A DNA stretch of 64,000 bases. It comes from an uncultured Clostridia bacterium. Lineage in GTDB: Bacteria; Bacillota; Clostridia; Oscillospirales; Ruminococcaceae. The position numbers were made by a program, and so were the translations under genes. The stretch lies in assembly GCA_947625155.1 (NCBI GenBank), contig CANQNG010000007.1, forward strand, positions 39,228 through 103,227, in the 5' to 3' direction. Position 1 is the stretch's first letter. Each line of letters begins with the position of its first letter. The notes beneath the pieces were generated by a model. That model ran no database searches, was not told the origin of the DNA, and saw only the letters and a list, made by a program, of their open reading frames with translations. Positions 8,217 through 15,821 of the stretch are shown here, piece by piece.

Positions 8217-9079
8217 AGCTCCCACTCCTTGATCTGCTTCGCTTCCTCGTACATGGCACAGTAGCTCTCATGGCGGGAATGAGGAATTTTCCCGGCATTC
8301 ACAGCTTCGAGCACGGCGCAGCCCTTTTCGCAGATATGTGCACAGTCGTGAAACCGGCACTTGTCCGCATAGGGGGAAAACTCCACAAAGCACCCGGCAA
8401 GTTCCTCTTTCCGGATGACCGCATACCGCATCGTATCAAATGTCGAAAACCCCGGCGTATCCGCAATATAGCCGCCCCCCGACAGCGGATACAGGCTTGC
8501 ATGGCGTGTCGTGTGCCGTCCCCTGCCAAGTTTTGTGCTGATACCGGAAGTAGGGATGTGCAAGCTGCTGTCCAGTGCATTGAGCAAGGTAGACTTGCCT
8601 GCCCCGGAATTTCCCGTGAGGGCGCTCACCTTGCCACAGAGCGCCGCCCGGACGGCATCGAGCGTTTCCGGGCGGCGGTAATCGACCGCAAGGATCGGCA
8701 GCGCAATGCCCCGGTACAGTTCGTAAAGCCAGTCATACGCCGCAAGATCGACCTTAGTGAGCAGCACCAGCGGCTGGATGCCCTTGTATGCCGAAACGGC
8801 AATGAATTTATCCAGCATCCGCACATCCGGCTTCGGCTCACAAGTGCTGACCACAAAGCAGAGCTGGTCTAAATTGGCAAGAGGCGGACGGATGATCTCA
8901 TTTTTGCGGGGATAGATCTCTGCGACCGCACCGTCCTCTATCCGCACATGATCGCCCACATACGGTTCTTCTCCCCGTTTCCGGAGGATCCCCCTCGCCG
9001 GATATTCCGATACACCGTCAGGGGACACTACAGTGTAGAGTCCCCTGATCGAACGGATGATCAAATTGTCCTGCATCAT
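8213..9079 (-). CDS. rsgA: Ribosome small-subunit-dependent GTPase A
   Basis: A circularly permuted GTPase that helps 30S maturation. An N-terminal OB fold is followed by the permuted order of G motifs: TKVD (G4), GNSGAGKSTLL (G1) and DTPGFS (G3). A C-terminal zinc site follows, with CRFHDC, HICEKGC and the downstream His. The length is 288 aa. Its ATG overlaps the prkC TGA by four bases, coupling it to the kinase as in the Bacillus prkC-cpgA order. Confidence 0.95.
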   Translation of the reverse strand: MMQDNLIIRSIRGLYTVVSPDGVSEYPARGILRKRGEEPYVGDHVRIEDGAVAEIYPRKNEIIRPPLANLDQLCFVVSTCEPKPDVRMLDKFIAVSAYKGIQPLVLLTKVDLAAYDWLYELYRGIALPILAVDYRRPETLDAVRAALCGKVSALTGNSGAGKSTLLNALDSSLHIPTSGISTKLGRGRHTTRHASLYPLSGGGYIADTPGFSTFDTMRYAVIRKEELAGCFVEFSPYADKCRFHDCAHICEKGCAVLEAVNAGKIPHSRHESYCAMYEEAKQIKEWEL

Positions 9080-11298
9080 TCTGCCGGAGCGTCCGGTGTA
9101 TCCGCATCACTGCTCTCCGGCATAGGCGGTGTTACCGGGTCTGTTGGCGGCGGTGTCGGCGGCTCTGTCGGCGGCGGTGTCGGCGGCTGCGTCGGCTGTA
9201 CCGGCGGTTCTGTTGCCGGCGGCTGTGTCGGTGCTTCTGTCGGCGGCTCCGTGGGCTCTTGTACCGCATCAAAAGCTGCCTGAATGTTCTCCCGCACCTT
9301 GGTAAAGCTCTTATTGGCGAAGTCAAAATTGTACACGCCGACTTCTGCCTGCTTCTGGTTCTCGTAATTCGTCAGCACGACTACGACCTGCTGTGTGCCT
9401 GTACCCTCGACATCGACCTTGACCGTGCTGGTGTAGCCGGTATTGATGGTCGGGCTGGAGCAGAGGGTCAGACCGTTGCTGTCGATGAAGTCCAGCACAT
9501 ACCGTCCGGGTGCCATTCCTGCTGGGACTGGCATCTGGAAGGACACGATACCCTCCGGGTCTTCCCCGTTGGAGTAGGTAAAGATGATCGTATCTCCGGA
9601 TTCTGCGGTCTCACCTGCTGCAATGCTCTGTCCGATGACCGTATTCTCTTCCTCAAGGGACGGTGCTGCGACAGGATCGCCAATGACCAGTCCGTGATAC
9701 TCGGCATCCGTGGTCGCCTTTTCCAGATCCCAGCCCGTGTAGTCACGCACCTCAATGGCATTGGTGTCGATACCCTTGGAAACGTAAATGAGGATGGTAG
9801 ACCCTGCTTCTGCTTCTTCCCCTGCTGCTGGCTCGGTGCGGATAACTTCAGAAGCTTCTACGCCTTCGCTGCTCATTTCATACGTTACCTTCGTCTCAAA
9901 GCCCTGTGCCCGGAGCACCTTTTCGGCATACTCGAAGTAATAGCCTGACACGTTCTCTACCGTGACCATGCTCACACCAAGGCTCACGTTGACATAGACC
10001 GTCTGTCCGTTCGGCACAGTGTCGCCGACCTGAATGTCTTGAAAATAAATGGCATCCTTCTCGTATTCGGAGTAATCGCTCTCTTGGATCTGGATGTCCA
10101 GATACCCATAGGTATCCTTTGCCTCGTAGTAGTCCATGCCCACCAGATTCGGCATCTCGTAGCGGCTGTTCGAGGCGGGCTTGTTGATAACGCCCTTGAT
10201 CAGCCACAGCACGAAGAATACTGCCACGACAATGAAAGCAATGGTGACGGCGGTCATCACAGGCACGAACAGGGAACGCTGCTCTGTCTCCTCCTCCTCG
10301 TCGTCCTCCTCGTCCTCATAGTATTCGTCATCATCGTAGTCGTCATGATCCTCCTGCTGCTGGCGGCGGGCTGCCTGCTGTGCAGTGGTCGAGGAAAAAT
10401 ATTGTGTCGGCGTTTCATCGGCACCGGGCAGCTCCTCCGGCTCGGATTCCACATAGTAGCCGAAAGTCATGGACGTATTCGCCTTGAAAGCCTCAATATC
10501 CCGGATCATGTCGGCTGCCGTCTGGTAGCGGTTTTCGGCATCCTTTTCCATTGCCCGGAGAATGATCTCCTCCAGTCCGGGCGGAATGTCGGGATTGATC
10601 GCACGGGGACGCTCCGGCGTGGTCTGCATGTGCATCACGGCAATGCTGATGGGCTTGTCGGAGTCAAACGGCTTCTGCCCGGTCAGCATCTCATAGAGCA
10701 TGACACCGACGGAGTAAATGTCGCTCTTCTCGTCTGTCTCATCGCCCCTTGCCTGTTCAGGGGAAATATAGTGGACCGTGCCGATCGCCTGATCGGTAGC
10801 CGTTCCCTCATCCCGGGCAAACTTCGCAATGCCGAAGTCCATGACCTTGATCGTGCCGTCCGTGAACAGCATGATGTTCTGGGGCTTGATGTCACGGTGG
10901 ACGATGCCCCGGTCATGGGCATGCTGCAAGGCACGCAGGATCTGGATGATGAAGTGGACGGAATCCTTCCACGTCAGCACCTTTTCGTTGTCCATATACT
11001 CCTTGAGCGTGATGCCGTCGATGTACTCCATGACGATGAATTGCAGCTTATCCGAGAAGCCCACATCATATACCTTGACAATATTGGGATGGGAAAGCAG
11101 TGCGATCGCCTTGGACTCGTTGCGGAACCGGCGGAGAAACTCCTCATTCTCGGCAAATTCCTTTTTGAGTATCTTGACAGCCACGATTTTGTTGTCGATG
11201 ATGTCAGTCGCCTTGTAAACGTCCGCCATGCCACCGACGCCGATCAGTTCGGTAATTTCATACCGCCCCTCCAGCTTTTTTCCAATGTACTTGTCCAT
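9076..11298 (-). CDS. prkC: PASTA-domain Ser/Thr protein kinase (PrkC/PknB type)
   Basis: A membrane kinase that senses muropeptides or lipid II. Residues about 10-270 form a Hanks kinase: Gly loop GVGGMADVY, VAVK lysine, HRDIKPQN and DFG. An acidic juxtamembrane stretch and one membrane helix (about 345-370) follow, then three PASTA repeats, a beta-rich domain, and a Pro/Thr-rich tail (about 690-730). The ATG at 11298 lies 5 bases after GGAGG; the longer frame to 11310 would start at TTG without a site. It lies between the phosphatase gene prpC, across a hairpin, and rsgA. The long Pro-rich tail after the extra domain is unusual for the family. Confidence 0.95.
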   Translation of the reverse strand: MDKYIGKKLEGRYEITELIGVGGMADVYKATDIIDNKIVAVKILKKEFAENEEFLRRFRNESKAIALLSHPNIVKVYDVGFSDKLQFIVMEYIDGITLKEYMDNEKVLTWKDSVHFIIQILRALQHAHDRGIVHRDIKPQNIMLFTDGTIKVMDFGIAKFARDEGTATDQAIGTVHYISPEQARGDETDEKSDIYSVGVMLYEMLTGQKPFDSDKPISIAVMHMQTTPERPRAINPDIPPGLEEIILRAMEKDAENRYQTAADMIRDIEAFKANTSMTFGYYVESEPEELPGADETPTQYFSSTTAQQAARRQQQEDHDDYDDDEYYEDEEDDEEEETEQRSLFVPVMTAVTIAFIVVAVFFVLWLIKGVINKPASNSRYEMPNLVGMDYYEAKDTYGYLDIQIQESDYSEYEKDAIYFQDIQVGDTVPNGQTVYVNVSLGVSMVTVENVSGYYFEYAEKVLRAQGFETKVTYEMSSEGVEASEVIRTEPAAGEEAEAGSTILIYVSKGIDTNAIEVRDYTGWDLEKATTDAEYHGLVIGDPVAAPSLEEENTVIGQSIAAGETAESGDTIIFTYSNGEDPEGIVSFQMPVPAGMAPGRYVLDFIDSNGLTLCSSPTINTGYTSTVKVDVEGTGTQQVVVVLTNYENQKQAEVGVYNFDFANKSFTKVRENIQAAFDAVQEPTEPPTEAPTQPPATEPPVQPTQPPTPPPTEPPTPPPTDPVTPPMPESSDADTPDAPAE
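9132..9260 (-). repeat. Short imperfect tandem repeats encoding the Pro/Thr tail of PrkC
   Basis: GTCGGCGG-type units of 9-18 bases recur with point changes and encode PTEPPT, PTQPP and PTPPP units. Such low-complexity coding repeats expand and contract easily, and they form an extracellular, wall-spanning tail. Confidence 0.75.
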
Positions 11299-11333
11299 TG
11301 TACCCTCCAATAATAAATTGATAGCGATGATCT

Positions 11334-11362
11334 CTGAAAAAACCGCAGAACGGTTTTTTCAG
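11334..11362 (-). terminator. Perfect terminator-like hairpin between prpC and prkC
   Basis: CTGAAAAAACCG pairs perfectly over 12 bp with CGGTTTTTTCAG around a 5-base loop. The stem carries its own T-run, so it is terminator-like on either strand. Lying inside the operon between phosphatase and kinase, it could lower kinase expression relative to the upstream genes or act as a processing site. Confidence 0.6.
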
Positions 11363-11371
11363 AAAGTACCG

Positions 11372-12121
11372 TCAGCTTGTGATGACCGCCAAAGAGATAT
11401 TGTCCCGCCCGCCTTTTTCAAGGGCAAGGTCTACCAATGCTTTGGGGATGTCACCAGCAGCGTTATACTGGATGACACTGAGGATCTCCTGCTCCCGGCA
11501 GCAGCCCGAAAGCCCATCCGAGCAGAGCAGCAGCAGAAATTCCTTGTCATACGGTATCCGGTAATAATCGGGGCGCACGACCCGTTCCACACCGACCGCC
11601 CTTGTCAGCATGTTGCGCTGGGGGTGATGTGCCATGTCCTCCCGGCAGATCTTACCTTGCTGAAAGAGCATGTTGACGACCGTGTGATCCTGTGTGAGCT
11701 GTCGGATGCCGCCGTTCTGTACCAGATAGGCACGGCTGTCCCCGACATTGGCGACAGAGATCCAGCCCGGCTCGACAAAGGCAGCAACGCAGGTCGTTCC
11801 CATGCCGAAACTCCGGTAATCCATGCGGGCGGTCGTGTAGATGACAGAATTTGCCGCCGAAACGGAGGAAAGCAGCAGGATGCGGATCTGTTCGGCATCC
11901 ATGCCCTGCCGGTAGCCTGCCGTGAACCGGTCAAACAGCTCCCGGATGGCAATTTTGCTTGCCTGACTGCCGCTGCGTTCGCCGCCCATGCCGTCACATA
12001 CGACCGCTAAAATACGGCTGCCGAAATTCCTTGCATCCACTTCATCCTGATTCTCGTCCCGGACAAGACCGATATTGGTCGCAGTCCAGCATTGCAAATT
12101 CCTCACCCCGTTTCCGGTCAT
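11372..12121 (-). CDS. prpC: PP2C-type Ser/Thr phosphatase (PrpC/Stp)
   Basis: A cytoplasmic metal-dependent phosphatase that opposes PrkC. At 249 aa it shows the PPM metal-binding motifs: RDENQDE near residue 22, CDGMGG, VGDSRAYL, TQDHT, LLCSDGL and the final GGRDNIS. Its ATG overlaps the rlmN stop as ATGA. Kinase and phosphatase are adjacent as in Bacillus, but here they are separated by a strong hairpin. Confidence 0.95.
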   Translation of the reverse strand: MTGNGVRNLQCWTATNIGLVRDENQDEVDARNFGSRILAVVCDGMGGERSGSQASKIAIRELFDRFTAGYRQGMDAEQIRILLLSSVSAANSVIYTTARMDYRSFGMGTTCVAAFVEPGWISVANVGDSRAYLVQNGGIRQLTQDHTVVNMLFQQGKICREDMAHHPQRNMLTRAVGVERVVRPDYYRIPYDKEFLLLLCSDGLSGCCREQEILSVIQYNAAGDIPKALVDLALEKGGRDNISLAVITS

Positions 12122-13149
12122 CCTCTCCCGGCTTCATGCCGGAGCTGTCCGCAGGCAGCTTCTATGTCGCTCCCGAGCGTGCGGCGGACGGTCGCATGTA
12201 CCCCCTCCGCCTCCAGCAATTGCAGAAACCGCTGTGCTGCCTGCCGGGTCGCATGGTAGCTGCGTTCTTTCACACTGTTGACGGGAATGAGATTGACATG
12301 TGCCTGCTGTCCTTTCAGCAGCCTTGCCAGTGCCCTTGCCTCCGCCCTGCTGTCGTTTTCGCCCTCCATGACGGCATATTCGTAAGTGACCCGCCGTCCG
12401 GTCATCTGGAAATAGTACCGGCACGCCTCCATCAGCACAGCGAGCGGATAGCGGCGGTTCACCGGCATGATGCGGTCTCTGCCCTCGTCCGTCGGACTGT
12501 GCAGCGATACCGCCAGTGTCAGCCCGGTCTTTCGGTCGGCAAGCGCCCGTATCTGCGGCACCAGTCCGCAGGTCGAAAGTGTCACATGCCGCAGGCTCAT
12601 GCCCCGCCCCTCTGGGTCGGAAAGCAATTCCAGAAAGCGCATCACATTGTCAAAATTATCCATAGGCTCGCCAATGCCCATCAGCACCAGCCCGGAGATC
12701 TCCACCCCTGCCTGCCGTTCCGTTTCATAGATCTGGAGCAGCATTTCCGAGGGTGTCAGGCTGCGCACGTAGCCAGCGATCGTCGAGGCGCAGAACCTGC
12801 ACCCCATCTTACAGCCGACCTGCGTGGAAATACACAGCCGCCAGCCATGCCGGTAGTGCATGAGGACTGTCTCCACATGCTCTCCGTCAGAAAGCCTATA
12901 TAGATATTTTACCGTATCATCCCTACAAGATGCAAGCTTTCGGGCAACAAATAGACTTTTTATACAAAACTCCGCATCCAATTGCCCCCGGAGTTTGTTT
13001 GGTATGTCTAGCATTTCCCCAAAGCTTTCCACCTTTTTCCGGTGAAGCCAGCGGCAGATCTGTTCTGCCCGGTAAGACGGCTCTCCCATTTCCTGCACCG
13101 CAGCCCGCAGTTCCGGAAGTGTCATGGAAAGAATATCCTGTTTTTCCAC
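12118..13149 (-). CDS. rlmN: 23S rRNA (adenine2503-C2)-methyltransferase RlmN
   Basis: A radical-SAM methyltransferase acting on A2503 of 23S rRNA (and A37 of some tRNAs in related enzymes). The CX3CX2C cluster motif is C-KMG-C-RF-C, and GIGEPMDNFDN and the conserved catalytic cysteine near the C-terminus are visible. I chose the GTG at 13149 because GGAGGAGGG lies just upstream at the rsmB stop. The frame is open further upstream to 13191, but that would run into rsmB without a binding site. The length is 343 aa. Confidence 0.94.
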   Translation of the reverse strand: MEKQDILSMTLPELRAAVQEMGEPSYRAEQICRWLHRKKVESFGEMLDIPNKLRGQLDAEFCIKSLFVARKLASCRDDTVKYLYRLSDGEHVETVLMHYRHGWRLCISTQVGCKMGCRFCASTIAGYVRSLTPSEMLLQIYETERQAGVEISGLVLMGIGEPMDNFDNVMRFLELLSDPEGRGMSLRHVTLSTCGLVPQIRALADRKTGLTLAVSLHSPTDEGRDRIMPVNRRYPLAVLMEACRYYFQMTGRRVTYEYAVMEGENDSRAEARALARLLKGQQAHVNLIPVNSVKERSYHATRQAAQRFLQLLEAEGVHATVRRTLGSDIEAACGQLRHEAGRG

Positions 13150-13150
13150 G

Positions 13151-14407
13151 TCAGACCCTCCTCCGGATCCTTGCGGCAAAGAACCCGTCACAGCGATGCG
13201 CCTCGTCCGGGAACAAGCACATTTTTTCCGCTGTAAGATCCGGATGCGCCGTCAGAAAACGCTCCACGACCGCTTCATCCTCTGCTTTCAGGATGGTACA
13301 TGTCGAATAGACCAGTACACCGCCCGGCTTCAGGTACTGCGATGCCGTTTCGAGAATGCGGTACTGGAGCGCCGGCAGTTCCTGAAAGGTTTGCAGCGGC
13401 TTGTAGCGGATCTCCGGTTTCCGCCGGATGACACCCAGCCCGGAACACGGCACATCGCAGAGAATGCGGTCTGCACGGGGCATATCCGCCCGCCATTCTG
13501 CCGCATCCTGCACCCCTGCCTTGATACACCGCAGACCGAGCCGTTCTGCGCCTTTCCGGATCAGCTCTGCCCGCTGCGGGTGTATGTCGAATGCATACAC
13601 CTGTCCCCTGTCCTGCATCTGTTCGGCGATCGTGAAACTCTTGCCCCCCGGTGCAGCACACACATCGAGCACCGTCTCCCCCGGCTTTGCCCCCAGCAAA
13701 GCGCAGCAAAGCTGTGAAGCCTCATCCTGCACATGGAGCAGCCCTTTCCGGAATGCCTGTGTTCCGGTGATGTCCGATGTCTCCACCTGATAGCACCCCG
13801 CCGTACGGCACGCCTGCGGATGCAGTCCAGCGATGTCCTGCACAGAAGCCCGCAGTGTATTCAGCCGCACCGTACACGGCGCAGGCAGCAGACTGTCACT
13901 GAAAAACGGATCCGCAAACGCCCAGCCCCGTTCCGTCACGACCTGCCGCAGCAGTTCCTCCGGAACGGAATATTGCAGCATTCCCGCATGCCACCGGTCT
14001 GCTGTTACCGGATATTGCTTGCCGTCCCGCAGGAATTGCCGCAGCACATGATTCACAAACCCTGCCGCACTTTTCACCCGGAATTGTCCCGTCAGCTTCA
14101 CGCTTTCGTTGACTGCCGCACTGTCCGGGATGCGGTCGCAGTACAGGAGCTGATACAGCCCGGTGTACAGGATATACCGCACGGGTGCATCCAGCTTTTC
14201 CGGCTGCCGCTTGCTGTAGAGAGAGACGATATAGCGTAATGTCAGCATCCTTGCCGCTGTGCCCTGATAGAGCAGGGTACACAAGCCCTTGTCCTGCGGG
14301 GAAAGTCCGGATCCCGCCAGCATCTGCCGCAGGAGAAGATGCGAATAGCCGCCCTCCTCAAAGGTACGCAGCAGCAGCGTGACTGCCAATTTTCTTGCAC
14401 TTTCCAT
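13151..14407 (-). CDS. rsmB: 16S rRNA (cytosine967-C5)-methyltransferase RsmB
   Basis: An N-terminal NusB-like RNA-binding domain precedes a SAM-dependent methyltransferase domain with DVCAAPGGKSF (SAM loop), CDVPCSG carrying one catalytic Cys, and YSTC carrying the other. At 418 aa it is slightly shorter than average. The start ATG shares its A with the fmt stop (TGATG), so translation is coupled. Confidence 0.94.
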   Translation of the reverse strand: MESARKLAVTLLLRTFEEGGYSHLLLRQMLAGSGLSPQDKGLCTLLYQGTAARMLTLRYIVSLYSKRQPEKLDAPVRYILYTGLYQLLYCDRIPDSAAVNESVKLTGQFRVKSAAGFVNHVLRQFLRDGKQYPVTADRWHAGMLQYSVPEELLRQVVTERGWAFADPFFSDSLLPAPCTVRLNTLRASVQDIAGLHPQACRTAGCYQVETSDITGTQAFRKGLLHVQDEASQLCCALLGAKPGETVLDVCAAPGGKSFTIAEQMQDRGQVYAFDIHPQRAELIRKGAERLGLRCIKAGVQDAAEWRADMPRADRILCDVPCSGLGVIRRKPEIRYKPLQTFQELPALQYRILETASQYLKPGGVLVYSTCTILKAEDEAVVERFLTAHPDLTAEKMCLFPDEAHRCDGFFAARIRRRV

Positions 14408-15333
14408 CAGCCGAGCCGTGTGCCTTTTTCCAGCTTCCTGCCACGCAGGAACTCCTGCACCGGCAAGCGCCTGCCGCCCTCGATCTGCACCTCACAGAGC
14501 TGTAACAGCGTTCCGCCGCCGCACTGTACCGTAAAATGCTTCTCATCCACGACTGTTCCGCACGGGGCATTTCCCGTACCCGGAAGCACTTCGCTCCGAT
14601 AAACTTTCAGCCGCTTGCCGTCCAGCTTAGTAAAACCTGTGAGCGCACAAATGATACGGTGCAGCTTCGCCGCCGGCTGCGTGAAGTTGAGCGCCGACAT
14701 CTCCTTGCGTATCATAGAGGCATAGGAAGATGCCGCATCGTCCTGCTGCCGGGGCGTGAGCGTGCCTGCCGGAAGTGCTTTCACCGCCTGTACCGCAAGC
14801 CTTGCCCCCAGTTCTGCCAGCCGTCCATACAGCTCTTCGGCGATCTCATTTTCGCCCACGGCAAGACTTTCCTGTAAGAGCATATCGCCTGTGTCGAGCC
14901 CTTCTGCCATTTGCATGATGGTCACGCCAGTCTCCTTCACACCGTCCAGCAGACAGTGCTGGATGGGTGCTGCGCCCCGGTATGCCGGGAGCAGAGAAGC
15001 ATGGACATTCAGGCAGCCATACGGCGGAAGTGTCAGGATCTCTTTGGGTAAGATCTGCCCGTAGGCAGCCACCACGATCACGTCCGGTGCAAGCTCCCGC
15101 AATGCCGCAAGCGCTCCGGCAGCATCCTCGCCTTTCCGCAGGCTGGTCGGCTGATACACGGAAATGCCCCGTTTCAGTGCCGCCTGCTTGACGGGAGAAA
15201 ATTGCAGCTTCATCTTTCTGCCGTGGGGCTTATCAGGCTGTGTGAACACGCCCGTCACGTCCTCACCCGCTTGGATGAGTGCCTCCATGACCGTTACAGC
15301 AAGATCTGGTGTCCCCATGAATACAATGCGCAT
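14407..15333 (-). CDS. fmt: Methionyl-tRNA formyltransferase
   Basis: Formylates initiator Met-tRNA. It starts MRIVFMGTPDLAV, has the active-site segment HASLLPAYRGAAPIQ with the Asn-His-Asp set partly visible (NVHASLLP), and an OB-like C-terminal tRNA-binding domain. The ATG at 15333 overlaps the def stop as TGATG; a GTG one codon upstream is an alternative. The def-fmt pair is conserved across bacteria. Confidence 0.95.
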   Translation of the reverse strand: MRIVFMGTPDLAVTVMEALIQAGEDVTGVFTQPDKPHGRKMKLQFSPVKQAALKRGISVYQPTSLRKGEDAAGALAALRELAPDVIVVAAYGQILPKEILTLPPYGCLNVHASLLPAYRGAAPIQHCLLDGVKETGVTIMQMAEGLDTGDMLLQESLAVGENEIAEELYGRLAELGARLAVQAVKALPAGTLTPRQQDDAASSYASMIRKEMSALNFTQPAAKLHRIICALTGFTKLDGKRLKVYRSEVLPGTGNAPCGTVVDEKHFTVQCGGGTLLQLCEVQIEGGRRLPVQEFLRGRKLEKGTRLG

Positions 15334-15806
15334 CACGCTTCATCTCCAAGCTCTACAAATTCATCGACCAGTTCCAGAAACAGTTTGCCCTCAAGGTGAT
15401 CGAGTTCATGACAGGCACACCGACAGGCAAGCCCCTCCAGATGCATCTCAAAAAATTCACCGTTCCTGTCCTGTGCCCGGACGGTACACTTTGCCGGGCG
15501 CACCACATAGCCCCATTCATCCGGGCAGGAAAGGCAGCCCTCCACGTCACGCTGTCTGCCGGATCTTTTCAGGATCACGGGATTGACCAGTTCGATCATC
15601 TCGCTCTCCTCCTCACCGATGTCTATGATCACCGCACGCCGCCGGATGCCGACCTGCGGGGCAGCCAGCCCCACGCCCTGCGCCTTGGCAAGTGTCTCTT
15701 TCATGTCATCCAACAGGATGTGCAGCCTTTCGTCAAATTTTTCCACCGGCTTGCACTTACAGTGCAGAACGGGGTCGCTCTTGTTTACGATCTTTCTGAT
15801 AGCCAT
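15333..15806 (-). CDS. def: Peptide deformylase
   Basis: Removes the formyl group from nascent proteins. All three motifs are present in 157 aa: GVGLAAPQVG, EGCLSCPD with the metal-binding Cys, and HELDHLEG (HEXXH). It is the type I bacterial form. It lies directly upstream of fmt, 15 bases after priA. Confidence 0.96.
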   Translation of the reverse strand: MAIRKIVNKSDPVLHCKCKPVEKFDERLHILLDDMKETLAKAQGVGLAAPQVGIRRRAVIIDIGEEESEMIELVNPVILKRSGRQRDVEGCLSCPDEWGYVVRPAKCTVRAQDRNGEFFEMHLEGLACRCACHELDHLEGKLFLELVDEFVELGDEA

Positions 15807-15821
15807 AGTTTTCCTCCCGGC

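Noticed and set aside
9132..9260. Regular short repeats that could suggest a CRISPR-like or minisatellite array
   Set aside because: The units are short, degenerate and in frame with the Pro/Thr tail of PrkC; there are no spacers.
10039..11313. A long plus-strand open frame opposite prkC
   Set aside because: It is the mirror of the kinase gene; its composition and lack of motifs show it is a shadow frame. Similar shadows opposite ribBA, yicC, prkC and hydG were left out.
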